IMG/VR virus record: IMGVR_UViG_3300023184_000504
Location: 1 to 24,313 of that record
Source of the DNA: a virus
Direction: 5' to 3' (one strand)
DNA length: 24,313 bases
In this document: piece after piece, positions 1 to 7,993 of the stretch
Numbering within the stretch: position 1 is the first letter of the stretch
Layout of the letters: every line of letters begins with the position of its first letter
The notes under the pieces: generated by a model
Told to the model about the DNA's origin: nothing
The model's database searches: none
What the model saw: only the letters and a program-made list of their open reading frames with translations
Program-made: the position numbers and the translations under genes

Positions 1-50
1 TCTTTGTTGGGGCCTTTGAAAACATTGCCGCCTTCTTTGATATATCTCAT
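1..50 (-). CDS. 5' end of a phage hypothetical protein, cut by the window edge
   Basis: On the minus strand an ATG at 48-50 overlaps the TGA stop of the upstream gene (ATGA, stop at 47-49) and opens a frame that stays open to base 1. The visible product begins MRYIKEGGNVFKGPNK. I recall T4-like phage proteins that begin with a similar x-E-x-GGN-x-FK pattern and carry a nucleotidyltransferase-like domain, but 16 residues are too few to assign this. The ATGA overlap with the preceding gene supports the start and suggests translational coupling. Confidence 0.55.
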   Translation of the reverse strand, partial: MRYIKEGGNVFKGPNK

Positions 51-793
51 GGTGCTGTGCCTGATTGCAGGGCCTGGTACAAGGCCGCATGTTGTGGATT
101 GTTCATGTCAAATGGTACCCAACCTGCTCCAAAGTTTATTTCAAATTGTCCTGTGCGGGTTCGTCTTATAGCGCCATGCTGTGATTGATTGGTTGGCGCA
201 GCCGATGACGTTGGCTGAGTGACCTGCCCAATCTGTGCTGCGCCAGGGCCTGGGTGGAATTGCAGTAACACCCCTGCTTCGTATGCAGCCTGTGCAATCA
301 TTTGAAATCTGGCCAGTTCTTGTGTGGCAGGTGTGGCTGCATTGAGACTGCTTAATTGATGCATGCCAGACAGCATTCTATTCATTATGCCATCAGCCTG
401 ATCAATGTAGGTTGTGGTAGCATTGCCATTGGCGTCTGTCTGTGCCACTGCCTGATCTAATTGTTCAAAATCCACACCTCTAAGGAATTCATTGTGAGCT
501 ACGATTGATTTTAATTCTTTTCTTAGATTGGCCTTGGCTTGTGGGCTGATCCGTGCAGGATCTGTGACTGCATCTGCGGCCATGGCTCGACTCACGTGTT
601 CTGCCCATTTACGTTGCATGTTTTCTGCGCTGTGCCGGACAGGCAATGGTGCCTTGGCCAAGGCTTCAAGTTCGGGAGTTGTTTTACCGCTGTCAGGGCT
701 TGACGTGTCTATGCCAAATCCGCCCAAGAATCCCTTGGTCCATGCACCAACTTCGTTGAGTTTGCGTTTGCCTGTGAGTTCATGGATTTGCAT
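47..793 (-). CDS. Conserved-type phage hypothetical protein, 248 aa
   Basis: I do not recognise a family. The N-terminus (MQIHELTGKRKLNEVGAW) leads into a Gly/Phe-rich stretch (GFLGGFGID, about 22-30), then a mostly helical polar middle (about 40-175), then a Pro/Thr/Ser/Gln-rich linker (about 180-208). The last ~40 residues are a compact tail with an Arg-Thr-x-Thr-Gly-Gln-Phe-Glu pattern and an aromatic GWVPFD segment. The start is supported by AAGGA six bases before the ATG. It follows the 82-aa gene with a 14-nt overlap and feeds the next gene through ATGA. The N-terminal LNE resembles the (L/I)-x-E site cut by T4 prohead protease gp21, so an internal-head or structural role is possible but unproven. 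There is no signal peptide or membrane segment. Confidence 0.7.
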   Translation of the reverse strand: MQIHELTGKRKLNEVGAWTKGFLGGFGIDTSSPDSGKTTPELEALAKAPLPVRHSAENMQRKWAEHVSRAMAADAVTDPARISPQAKANLRKELKSIVAHNEFLRGVDFEQLDQAVAQTDANGNATTTYIDQADGIMNRMLSGMHQLSSLNAATPATQELARFQMIAQAAYEAGVLLQFHPGPGAAQIGQVTQPTSSAAPTNQSQHGAIRRTRTGQFEINFGAGWVPFDMNNPQHAALYQALQSGTAP

Positions 794-1028
794 CTGTTTT
801 CCTTACTGATCGAGAGAATTTACCGGCGTTTTTTGTGCGTATGGCATTGAGGAATTTCCTGTTGAGATTTTCTGCTGTCTCTGCGTCAAATTCTTCGTCA
901 ATCTGTTCCAGCAATCTGATAGCGTTGGCTATGATGTTGGCCGCGCGATTTTCGATCACCAACCGACGATCTCGCTCGATGTACAAACTGTCCAGTTCTT
1001 CTAAGATGCTGCGTGTTTTCTTTTGCAT
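780..1028 (-). CDS. Small charged helical hypothetical protein, 82 aa
   Basis: A short, highly charged and probably all-helical protein (MQKKTRSILEELDSLYIERD...). Heptad-like Leu/Ile spacing suggests a coiled coil over about residues 8-65. I do not recognise the family. I place the start at the ATG at 1026-1028; an upstream in-frame TTG at 1035-1037 is possible, but it lies only 3 nt after the only AAAGG motif, while the ATG lies 12 nt after it. The gene overlaps the next one downstream by 14 nt. It diverges from the structural gene at 1102, and a weak late-promoter-like GCTAAATA (1050-1057) lies upstream. Confidence 0.65.
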   Translation of the reverse strand: MQKKTRSILEELDSLYIERDRRLVIENRAANIIANAIRLLEQIDEEFDAETAENLNRKFLNAIRTKNAGKFSRSVRKTDANP

Positions 1029-1071
1029 GTAAATCAATGACCTTTGGATTATTTAGCTATTTCCGGATGTG

Positions 1072-1092
1072 AATAAATATCTATAACAAGGA
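1072..1092 (+). promoter_or_regulatory. Late-promoter-like box and ribosome binding site for the gene at 1102
   Basis: AATAAATA at 1072-1079 differs at one position from the T4 late promoter TATAAATA. A Shine-Dalgarno sequence AAGGA follows at 1088-1092, nine bases before the ATG. This is one of the few promoter-proximal starts in the window with a normal leader and SD. A weaker box (GCTAAATA) faces the other way at 1050-1057. Confidence 0.5.
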
Positions 1093-1101
1093 TCTCAACC
1101 A

Positions 1102-2706
1102 ATGACCAGCAGCATCAACCCACAAAACATCGACGCCAACTATCCGGTTGCCGGCGTGCCTAACAACACACAAGGATTCCGTGACAACTTCACCAACATC
1201 CAAACCAACTTTACTTACGCCAAAAACGAAATCACTGATCTGGAAAACAAGGCCATCCTTAAGAGTGCATTGACCGGAACTACCCTGGACAACAACATGC
1301 AGGATCAATTGATCTACTCTGCGCTGATCCGTGATTTTTCCGGCAGTATCGTGCAGAATACTGTGACTTCGGGATCGGTAACCTTGGATTACTCTTCGGG
1401 TCATTATCAGACTGTGAGCACCACTGGCAGTGTCAGCTTGGGATTCACAAACTTTCCAGCAGCTGGTACTGTGGGCATGCTGCGTGTGCAGATCAACATC
1501 ACCAACACAGCATACACCGTGACATTGCCTGCCGCTGTGACCCTGGGTCTCACTGGCATACAAGGCATCAGTTCTAATGTGATCACGTTTGGTGCCACAG
1601 GATATTACGAATTTGGATTTCTCACCAGCGATGGTGGTACTACTGTTACGGTGTTTGATTTGAATAGACCTCTCAGTTACTATACCAATAGCGTGAATGT
1701 GGCTGCTACCACTTCTAGCAGCAGTACCACCACAGGTGCCCTGGTTGTGGCCGGTGGTGCGGGCATTGGTGGCAACTTGAATGTGGGCGGCAATCTCAAA
1801 ACATACACCACTTCGGGCAACGTGTCATTCAGTGCCTCGGATACAGGGTATGTACAAATTACTACTCCTACCGTGGCAGCCAACACCGCAGGTGCCTTGA
1901 ACATTGTGGGCAGTACCAGTGGTTCTTATCAACCGATCTACAGCGCAGGTGGCATGCTTCACATCACTGGCAACGACGGAGTGAGCGCCAGGGTGTCAGT
2001 TGATACTTTTGGCACTGGTGTGCAGTCAGCATTTGTACAGCGACTGGCCAGAGGCACAGCAGCCGCACCCACAGCAGTACAAAGTGGTGATATCTTGGCC
2101 AGGATAACTGGCACAGGATATGGTGCTTCACAATATGCTCTAGCCGCTGGCAATATTGGAACTTTGGGCATTGACTTTGTGGCCCTGGAAAACTATACTA
2201 ACTCTGCGGCCGGCAGTTCATTGAAACTTTATACATCACCCATAGGTGCTGTGACCAAGACACTGAGCGCCAATGTCACTGCCAACATCACTACATTCCC
2301 AGCGGTGGTAAGTGTGACCGGCAACGTTTTTACCAGTGCAGGCAATGTGTTGGTCACAGGCGGCACTGGCGGGGTAGGATATACCGCAGGTGCCGGTGGT
2401 ACAGTTTCTCAGTCAGGCAATAAGTCAGGTGGTGTCACACTCAACAAACAAAGTGGTGAAATCACCATGCAGGCCACTGCATTGGCCGCTGCTACCATAG
2501 TGAGTTTTGTGTTGACCAACAGCACCATTGGTGCAAATGACCTGCTGTTTTTGCAACACCAAAATGGCGGTACTATTGGGGCGTATACCATTACTGCTTC
2601 ATGTGCGGCAGGTAGTGCCACTGTCTATGTTAGAAACAACACCGCTGGATCTCTCAGTGAAGCTTTGGTACTTCGCTATGCTGTGATCAAAGGTGCTGTT
2701 GCATGA
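1102..2706 (+). CDS. Tail-fibre-like phage structural protein, 534 aa
   Basis: The N-terminus (SSINPQNIDANYPVAG..., then NNTQGFRDNFTNI) resembles a conserved start I recall in virion proteins of marine T4-like phages, where it probably anchors the protein to the particle. The rest is very rich in Gly, Ser, Thr, Ala and Val. It includes a GALVVAGGAGIGGNLNVGGNL-type segment (about 212-232) typical of beta-helical or intramolecular-repeat regions of phage fibres. Charged residues are scarce and there is no signal peptide. A role as tail fibre or other receptor-facing appendage is inferred from this composition. It has an AAGGA ribosome site and a late-type box. Its TGA at 2704-2706 directly abuts the helicase stop on the other strand, with no terminator between. 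Confidence 0.75.
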   Translation: MTSSINPQNIDANYPVAGVPNNTQGFRDNFTNIQTNFTYAKNEITDLENKAILKSALTGTTLDNNMQDQLIYSALIRDFSGSIVQNTVTSGSVTLDYSSGHYQTVSTTGSVSLGFTNFPAAGTVGMLRVQINITNTAYTVTLPAAVTLGLTGIQGISSNVITFGATGYYEFGFLTSDGGTTVTVFDLNRPLSYYTNSVNVAATTSSSSTTTGALVVAGGAGIGGNLNVGGNLKTYTTSGNVSFSASDTGYVQITTPTVAANTAGALNIVGSTSGSYQPIYSAGGMLHITGNDGVSARVSVDTFGTGVQSAFVQRLARGTAAAPTAVQSGDILARITGTGYGASQYALAAGNIGTLGIDFVALENYTNSAAGSSLKLYTSPIGAVTKTLSANVTANITTFPAVVSVTGNVFTSAGNVLVTGGTGGVGYTAGAGGTVSQSGNKSGGVTLNKQSGEITMQATALAAATIVSFVLTNSTIGANDLLFLQHQNGGTIGAYTITASCAAGSATVYVRNNTAGSLSEALVLRYAVIKGAVA

Positions 2707-4152
2707 TTATTTCTTAATACTGCCCAACAACTGCTTGAGTTTGTTGCTCTGCACATCTGCACCAACCTTGGGTGTGGGATCAAGTGGATCCACACCTGGC
2801 TTGGGTTGCCCACGTTCCCACCCTTTGTTTGATTCTGAGGTCTCCGATGGAGTAACACTGGCTCGAGCTTTGATAGTTTCCATGAAACTGGGTTTGGGTG
2901 TGCGTGATCCATGATCTCCATCTTCTCCGCCCTCGTCAGTGATGCGCATGGTTTCAATGTTGTATTCCAAATCAATCTTTTGCCCCACACCTGTACTCGA
3001 ACGAGACTTCATACACTGGATCTGATACTTGCCACGTTCCTTCATGGACCTGCTGGTAAAGATACCAAACACATTGTCTGCTGTGTTGATCTTTGAGATA
3101 CCACCTGCGATGTGGCTGTGATCAAATTCCACTTCTTCCACTGCTGATCGATTCAACTGCGATGCAGTTACCATGAGTATCTGTAGTTCTTTGGCCAAGT
3201 TGCGCAGTTCCTCCGATACATACTTGTCTTTGATAAACTGATCATTGGGATTGACTTTCACACTGATTGGCATCAGCAGGTCCAAGTAGTCAATCATCAC
3301 AAAATCCACTCGCTTGCCTGTTTGTATCTGATATTCTTTTAGATATGATCGGATGTCGTTGATATTGCTCTGTGCTGGCAAACCTTTGACCTGATAATTG
3401 CCCGACTTCTTGGCCATCATCTTGACCTTGAGCTCAGTGGTGTCGATGTCTCTGCGGATGTCTTTGGTGCTCATGTTGGTGAGCATGGCATCTGTTCGCA
3501 AACTAGTCAAGTCCTCACTCAATTCCAGTGTGACATACACCCCACTGAGTCCTTGTTGCAACCAGTTCAGTGCGATGTTCATCATGACCAAACTTTTACC
3601 CGACCCTGAACCACCTGCAAAGATGTTCAGTTCGCCGCGACTGAATCCTCCATACAGCAGTCGATCCAGCTGTGGCCAACCTGTTGATACTTGCCCGCCT
3701 GAATTGAAGTATTTGTTGATGCGTTCGCTGGGATTGGCAAAGTAATCTGTGCCCATGTCCTTGGTCAGACTGATCTGCACAGCATCTTTGATCAACTTTT
3801 CAACTGGGCCGTAGTCGCCTTTTTCCAGCAAATCTGCTGCTGCCAAGATTGCACGTTCCAACTCTTGTCTGCGTGTGAATGATTCAAACTCTTCCATGAA
3901 CCATTCGTAGTGCCCTTCATTCAAGTCAGGCACTGGTTGCAGTTTCAAGCCAGTGGTGGCTGCGATCTGCGTGATGTCCGGCAGAGTCTTGTGCTTTTCG
4001 CTGTGCTCTTTGATAAATGCTGCTGCTTCTCTGAGACTCTTATCAAAGTTCTCTGGATTGTAGATGTTCTGGATCCGCACATAGCTGGCAGCATCCTCCA
4101 ACATCATCTCCAGGAATAATTTCTGTACGTCAATTCCGTAATCTTTAAGCAT
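2707..4152 (-). CDS. 41: Replicative DNA helicase, T4 gp41 / DnaB family
   Basis: Hexameric 5'-3' helicase that unwinds the phage replication fork together with the primase. It shows the RecA-fold DnaB_C layout: an N-terminal helical domain (1-135); Walker A GGSGSGKS (180-187); Walker B in the VMIDYLDLL strand (about 285-293); a sensor segment MVTASQLNR (327-335); and KSRSSTGVG (382-390), which matches the arginine-finger/loop region. Its 481 aa are close to the size of gp41. The last ~70 residues are a polar Pro/Ser/Glu-rich tail ending in a basic helix, a plausible partner-binding tail. No Shine-Dalgarno sequence precedes the ATG; instead a strong sigma70-like promoter ends five bases before it. 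The upstream gene's stop lies inside that promoter, so the helicase can be transcribed separately from the primase cluster. Confidence 0.95.
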   Translation of the reverse strand: MLKDYGIDVQKLFLEMMLEDAASYVRIQNIYNPENFDKSLREAAAFIKEHSEKHKTLPDITQIAATTGLKLQPVPDLNEGHYEWFMEEFESFTRRQELERAILAAADLLEKGDYGPVEKLIKDAVQISLTKDMGTDYFANPSERINKYFNSGGQVSTGWPQLDRLLYGGFSRGELNIFAGGSGSGKSLVMMNIALNWLQQGLSGVYVTLELSEDLTSLRTDAMLTNMSTKDIRRDIDTTELKVKMMAKKSGNYQVKGLPAQSNINDIRSYLKEYQIQTGKRVDFVMIDYLDLLMPISVKVNPNDQFIKDKYVSEELRNLAKELQILMVTASQLNRSAVEEVEFDHSHIAGGISKINTADNVFGIFTSRSMKERGKYQIQCMKSRSSTGVGQKIDLEYNIETMRITDEGGEDGDHGSRTPKPSFMETIKARASVTPSETSESNKGWERGQPKPGVDPLDPTPKVGADVQSNKLKQLLGSIKK

Positions 4153-4157
4153 GGTGT

Positions 4158-4187
4158 ATTATATAATCAATCAGTAGGAGATGTCAA
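4158..4187 (-). promoter_or_regulatory. Sigma70-like promoter for the gp41 helicase
   Basis: Read on the minus strand: TTGACA (4182-4187), then TATAAT (4158-4163) after 18 bp, or TATATA (4160-4165) after 16 bp. Only five bases (ACACC) separate TATAAT from the ATG at 4152. A start about 7 nt after the -10 would place the mRNA 5' end at or next to the ATG. The -35 lies inside the 3' end of the upstream coding sequence. Confidence 0.75.
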
Positions 4188-4976
4188 ATCATCATGGTAT
4201 CTAGTTTGTATTTTTTCTAGATCGTTCCAAGATTCAAAGTTGTCAGTGTCTATGGACCAAGATCGATTTTGTTCCAGTCGTTGGTTGATCAATTCATAAA
4301 CAAATATGGTCCAGGCTGCTAACCATTGATCAAAACAATGTTCAACCTTCCAAAAGCAAACAAGTTCTTGGATTGACATTGCATTATCAGGTATAGTTAG
4401 CTCATGGGCAAGTTGATTTTTCCAATATTGATTAAAAAAATCTTCTTGTGTCTTGGTAAATTTAGTTTCCAGTAGATTTTCAACTGCCTGTTGATCTGAT
4501 AGTTGCCAAAAATTAGTACAGATTTGTGGTGGACGACTTTTTTGGATATGATGATACCACTCATTGATATGCAGCAAATAATTGTCTAGTAGATTAGGCA
4601 AAGTATGATTTAACTTTTTAAAACAAATATTGTATAACACATTGCCAATATGTGTGTATGGGTATATCTGTATAATTTTTGCATTGGGAAAATCCTTTGC
4701 AATCTGTGCCCGATCAAAATTATGTGTTACCACAACATGATGGTCTCTCAATCGTTTGAGTTCCCAATCCCAGCTGCCCACTCCATCATTGGCAATGCCG
4801 TCAATGGCCAAAACATGAGGCCCGCAAAATCCGTCATTCCCATCGGTACGGTCAATTCTAAAAAATGATTGGTCTTTGTCAAAAGTGTCAGAAAATAATT
4901 TTCCTAAAAAATTTCCCGAGCAGCCTTCGAGATGACTGATCACAAGACGAACGTTTTCTTGATTTGTTTTGCCCAT
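4167..4976 (-). CDS. Sulfotransferase-like P-loop protein, 269 aa (putative)
   Basis: The N-terminus has a hydrophobic strand followed by a glycine loop and helix (LVISHLEGCSGNFLGK, about 11-26), placed like the 5'-phosphosulfate loop of sulfotransferases. Residues ~79-106 (HHVVVTHNFD...DFPNAKIIQIYP) resemble the second PAPS-binding region, where a His/Asn strand precedes an F-P-x-A-K-I-I strand. The canonical P-K-x-G-T is absent, so only the fold is suggested. The C-terminal half is helical and rich in Trp, Gln and Asn. It overlaps the upstream SGNH gene by 37 nt. Both are visibly AT-richer than the flanking replication genes and look like acquired cargo. A related GN(F/Y)L motif begins the protein at 7990-8901. 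A role in transferring sulfate to a glycan is speculative. Confidence 0.6.
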   Translation of the reverse strand: MGKTNQENVRLVISHLEGCSGNFLGKLFSDTFDKDQSFFRIDRTDGNDGFCGPHVLAIDGIANDGVGSWDWELKRLRDHHVVVTHNFDRAQIAKDFPNAKIIQIYPYTHIGNVLYNICFKKLNHTLPNLLDNYLLHINEWYHHIQKSRPPQICTNFWQLSDQQAVENLLETKFTKTQEDFFNQYWKNQLAHELTIPDNAMSIQELVCFWKVEHCFDQWLAAWTIFVYELINQRLEQNRSWSIDTDNFESWNDLEKIQTRYHDDLTSPTD

Positions 4977-5497
4977 TGTTTGTGCGTTTCCGATCCTGGA
5001 TGTGTATTATCTTCGGCTTTGTCTATGAAGCTATTGTAATCAAACCCAAATATATTATCGTGGAGCGTTTCGTCCACTACAAAACATTTTACATTGTGTG
5101 GTATAGACAGTGGTTCTGTATTGTATTTGAATTCTCTAAATTGCAATATCACTATCCCGGCTGAAATTTTTTCTCTATTATAGTGGTCAATGATATCATT
5201 GTTTGTTACTAGGAACCCAGCAGGGGCATAGCAATTCACTCGGTAATTTCCAAGTTGTTGGTGCCAGCACTGATTGAAATCTATACCTACTCCAAAACTA
5301 AAACTGCTGCCAAATATACTGATCTCTGGGTCAAGGTGATGCTCATTACCTCGATACCCTAGACTATTAAATGTATAATCAATGGGCCGGCCATGTTCAT
5401 GCCTTGCAAAATAATCAAATCGACAATTTGCATATTTTCCGATCCAGGATTCATAGCAAGATGTATAACCCGAATTATAATTTTTGTCGTTTGACAA
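4940..5497 (-). CDS. SGNH/GDSL-type hydrolase, 185 aa
   Basis: Residues 60-72 (SIFGSSFSFGVGI) match block I of SGNH hydrolases, with the nucleophile Ser in the GSSFSFG turn. The C-terminal DNTH (163-166) in a DNTHPGSETH context matches the block V Asp-x-x-His pair of the catalytic site. An upstream DYTFNSLGYRG segment (40-50) is also common just before block I in bacterial and phage SGNH proteins. Family members remove acyl groups from glycans, lipids or peptidoglycan, and which applies here is unknown. There is no signal peptide. It overlaps the primase end by 23 nt and the sulfotransferase-like gene by 37 nt, so all three probably share a transcript. The composition is AT-rich, suggesting acquisition. 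Confidence 0.75.
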   Translation of the reverse strand: MSNDKNYNSGYTSCYESWIGKYANCRFDYFARHEHGRPIDYTFNSLGYRGNEHHLDPEISIFGSSFSFGVGIDFNQCWHQQLGNYRVNCYAPAGFLVTNNDIIDHYNREKISAGIVILQFREFKYNTEPLSIPHNVKCFVVDETLHDNIFGFDYNSFIDKAEDNTHPGSETHKQWAKQIKKTFVL

Positions 5498-6464
5498 GTT
5501 GTTTCTTCCTTAGTTCAATTTTAATTTTGCTGGTTTCACGATTTTCAAATATAGTTAGCAGAGTTGCCAGCCTACCATAACGCATTACTGAGTCATTCAC
5601 ATCCTTGACCCGCAGCATATCGGGCCAGGGAGGCATGCTCACTGCCCAGCCCAATTCCACTGCACGATCTACTAGTTCCATGCCTGGCAAGTCTTGGTCG
5701 GGCACCACAGTTATTTCCTTGCCTAGACTGCGGATCAATCTGGCCTGCTCATCTGAAATGGTGCTGTGCATCACTGCTAGTCCGCCGATGCTGAGCGCAT
5801 CAAATATACCTTCTACCACGATCGCATGAGTCCAGTCTGAGTGCTGCAAGTCTGTGCCAAACACATATCCGGGTTGGCTGTTACTGATGTATTTGGGCTT
5901 GCGGTCGTCTAAGAATCTCTGTGTGTGACCTACGATACGATCTTCGTGGGTGAATGGAATGATCACGCTGGGGCGATGTCGCCATGGTTTTTCCGGATGA
6001 TCTTGTATCATCACAGGATAGTCATCGGGCACACATCGTTGTCTTAGATAGTCTCTGCGAAAATCTTCCTCGGTCAGCAACTCACTGAATGACGGCAGGT
6101 CTTGTTCTTCAAACTCAATACCTGCCAGGACATTGAACATCCTCTGGCGATCGTCTATGATACCATGTATGCTACGATGACGCAGGCTTTCCAAGTTTAA
6201 CGCATCAATCTCTGCGTCAGGCACACCCATCCAACCCAAGAGCCTACGGGCCTTAAAACTCAACGAACGGCCAAGGATAAAGCTGGCGGTGTAGTTGCAG
6301 TTGAAGCAGTGATAACTCCACCCCTGATCTGTGGGCTTGAGACCTCCGCGACTGCGCCGATCCGCTGTGCTGCTGTTGTGCTGACAGCACACAGCGTTAA
6401 ACGATATCCAACCCGAAGGCGTGGATTTTCGTTTTGCAGGCAGATAACCAAGGATGTCTAGCAT
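5475..6464 (-). CDS. 61: DNA primase, T4 gp61 family
   Basis: Makes RNA primers on the lagging strand in complex with the gp41 helicase. The N-terminus carries a zinc-ribbon-like set, CCxH at 26-29 and HCxxC at 52-56. The middle to C-terminal part is a Toprim domain: IVVEGIFDALS (215-225) carries the conserved Glu and VVPDQDLPG (253-261) the DxD motif. The C-terminus is basic and helical (about 310-329). Its 329 aa fit the family. The ATG has no Shine-Dalgarno sequence; a weak promoter-like TTGCGA-N17-TACACT (6471-6499) ends six bases before it. The 3' end overlaps the SGNH gene. Unlike the usual close association of helicase and primase genes, two cargo genes separate them here. Confidence 0.92.
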   Translation of the reverse strand: MLDILGYLPAKRKSTPSGWISFNAVCCQHNSSTADRRSRGGLKPTDQGWSYHCFNCNYTASFILGRSLSFKARRLLGWMGVPDAEIDALNLESLRHRSIHGIIDDRQRMFNVLAGIEFEEQDLPSFSELLTEEDFRRDYLRQRCVPDDYPVMIQDHPEKPWRHRPSVIIPFTHEDRIVGHTQRFLDDRKPKYISNSQPGYVFGTDLQHSDWTHAIVVEGIFDALSIGGLAVMHSTISDEQARLIRSLGKEITVVPDQDLPGMELVDRAVELGWAVSMPPWPDMLRVKDVNDSVMRYGRLATLLTIFENRETSKIKIELRKKQLVKRQKL

Positions 6465-6470
6465 CCGTAT

Positions 6471-6499
6471 AGTGTAACAGATTGTTTGGGCAATCGCAA
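6471..6499 (-). promoter_or_regulatory. Weak sigma70-like promoter candidate for the primase
   Basis: On the minus strand TTGCGA (6494-6499) and TACACT (6471-6476) are 17 bp apart, with the ATG six bases further on. Each hexamer departs from consensus, so this is supported mainly by having the same geometry as the stronger promoters at 4158-4187 and 11697-11725. Confidence 0.4.
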
Positions 6500-6502
6500 C
6501 GG

Positions 6503-7573
6503 TTATCGGTATTGTACGTTGCGTATCAAGCCATTTGAGAATAAAACTGTGGCAGCTACCGATCCTTGGAACTGCAATGGCAGATATCCTGATCCACCAT
6601 TGGTCACCGTGACGTAGGCCACCCCACCATTACCGCTGGCCGATGCCACTGCTTCAGCACCAGCACCATTGCCCAGGATCTGCACATATGGTGGAGCCAC
6701 ATAGTATTGTCCAGGATTGGTCACACTGATTCCTGTGACTACACCATCAACCACAGTGACCGAGCCAGTGGCCCCATATCCAATACTGTTGTTCATGGCC
6801 AATCTCAACAGTGGATGGAACCCCACGATGTTGAAATAGTCGCTGACTGTGGCATCATAATACTCACGTGCTTCGGACACATCTGTCCAAACTGCTTCGT
6901 AATTTTCAGCGGCCTGTACCTTGACTGTGCCTGTAAAATGCACAAGATCAAACTTGATAGTGGTAAAAGCTGTTTGGTTGGTGTTGATATAGCTGGAATA
7001 GAATTCAGTCTGCTGTATGCTGTTGATCGGCTGCGGAGTCAGCGCCCAGTCAGGGAAAGCAGTTGGTGCGGTGCCAACATATTGATTCTTGCCATACAAA
7101 TCAGGCACGGTACAGACTGAGCTGGGAATAAAACTGGGGAATATGCTGTCCACGATATTGCAATCTGCCCTGGCTGCGCTGTCTGCATTGGTATATACTG
7201 CCTGTACATAGTCGCCGGCTGTGCGTTGTATGCTGTAGCTGGCAGGCTGCGATTGGATGTTGATGGTATCTGCGCTGTTGAGAACCACTTTTACCCGCCC
7301 TGTGCTGGCACTGAGTGTTTCCATGTCCTTGGCCAACAGCAGCTGACCACCGGCTTGGTCAATCAACCGGAACACAAATGTGCTGCCGGTTATATTCACA
7401 GGTTTCTCATCTTGATTGATGAACTCAAACAACAGAACGTTGTCAACACCTTTGTTGATGGTTAGGGTTTTTGCATACACAGGATCATACCTCGCAGTAA
7501 AGTATCCTCCACTGGTGTCTACTAATAGCACTCGTGTGATTTGTTGGTAAAGATAAGCGGTGGTAGAATACAT
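6503..7573 (-). CDS. Phage structural protein with beta-repeat C-terminus, 356 aa
   Basis: The N-terminal part (about 30-115) contains a KGVDNVLLFEFINQDEKPVN stretch and an alternating beta pattern like the upper-domain modules of phage baseplate or appendage proteins. The C-terminal ~90 residues hold two copies of a Gly-rich motif of the form V-T-N-(P/G)-G-x-Y (GISVTNPGQYYVAPP and VTVTNGGSGYLPLQF), separated by a GNGAGAEAVA segment. That repeat is common in T4-like virion proteins. Virion location is inferred from these features; I cannot tell baseplate from neck or fibre. The start is preceded by a late-type GATAAATA box seven bases away and lacks a well-spaced Shine-Dalgarno. It diverges from the gene at 7616. 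Confidence 0.7.
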   Translation of the reverse strand: MYSTTAYLYQQITRVLLVDTSGGYFTARYDPVYAKTLTINKGVDNVLLFEFINQDEKPVNITGSTFVFRLIDQAGGQLLLAKDMETLSASTGRVKVVLNSADTINIQSQPASYSIQRTAGDYVQAVYTNADSAARADCNIVDSIFPSFIPSSVCTVPDLYGKNQYVGTAPTAFPDWALTPQPINSIQQTEFYSSYINTNQTAFTTIKFDLVHFTGTVKVQAAENYEAVWTDVSEAREYYDATVSDYFNIVGFHPLLRLAMNNSIGYGATGSVTVVDGVVTGISVTNPGQYYVAPPYVQILGNGAGAEAVASASGNGGVAYVTVTNGGSGYLPLQFQGSVAATVLFSNGLIRNVQYR

Positions 7574-7580
7574 ATCCTAT

Positions 7581-7588
7581 TATTTATC
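7581..7588 (-). promoter_or_regulatory. Late-promoter-like box for the structural gene ending at 7573
   Basis: GATAAATA on the minus strand differs from TATAAATA at one position and lies seven bases before the ATG at 7573. It faces away from the CATAAATA box at 7603-7610, so a 42-nt gap holds a divergent late-type pair. Confidence 0.5.
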
Positions 7589-7602
7589 CAAAAAATACTG
7601 AC

Positions 7603-7610
7603 CATAAATA
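7603..7610 (+). promoter_or_regulatory. Late-promoter-like box for the gene at 7616
   Basis: CATAAATA has one mismatch to TATAAATA and is followed after five bases (CCCCG) by the ATG at 7616. The five-base gap is the same as that between the perfect TATAAATA and the ATG at 24155. No Shine-Dalgarno lies between box and start, so the message would be leaderless. Confidence 0.55.
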
Positions 7611-7615
7611 CCCCG

Positions 7616-7993
7616 ATGGGTAACAATGTATTCGAAAAACTAACGGAAAAATATCCTTTTATCAGTCTATGCATGTATGCCAACGCTGAATATGTGGGTG
7701 TGATCCAAAACAAAGATGATGTGGTTACCACTATCTATGACTTTGGCGCGGTGACAAATCAAGCAGACAAGATGCTGTATCTGGAATTGGCATCAGCCTG
7801 GTGGTGGGAGAGTAACAGATCTATTCCTATCAACATCTTCCTGCGCAAAGATTGGGAACAATTCCGATACACCCTGCGCACATTTATCAACAAAGATCTA
7901 GAAATAATGCATGGCCCTGCTTGCAGTTTGCTGGACATAGCCCGCAAAAAGAGCAAGCGCAAAAGTATCATGCTGGTTCGACGGCTTGACTAA
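7616..7993 (+). CDS. Conserved T4-like phage hypothetical protein, 125 aa
   Basis: I recognise the overall pattern from T4-like phages of cyanobacteria and other aquatic bacteria, but know no function. Landmarks are PFISLCMYANAEYVGVIQN near the N-terminus, LASAWWWESNRSIPINIFL in the middle (about 60-80) and a basic C-terminus (KKSKRKSIMLVRRLD). It is small, soluble and mixed alpha/beta. I chose the ATG at 7616 because the conserved-looking protein begins there and a late-type box lies just before it; upstream codons run into the divergent gene. Its TAA (7991-7993) shares bases with the stop of the converging gene at 7990. Confidence 0.75.
   Translation: MGNNVFEKLTEKYPFISLCMYANAEYVGVIQNKDDVVTTIYDFGAVTNQADKMLYLELASAWWWESNRSIPINIFLRKDWEQFRYTLRTFINKDLEIMHGPACSLLDIARKKSKRKSIMLVRRLD

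Noticed and set aside
1081-1563. 160-aa minus-strand frame opposite the structural gene
   Set aside because: Lies wholly inside the Gly/Ser/Thr-rich structural gene and covers its start; it has no ribosome site and reads as low-complexity shadow.
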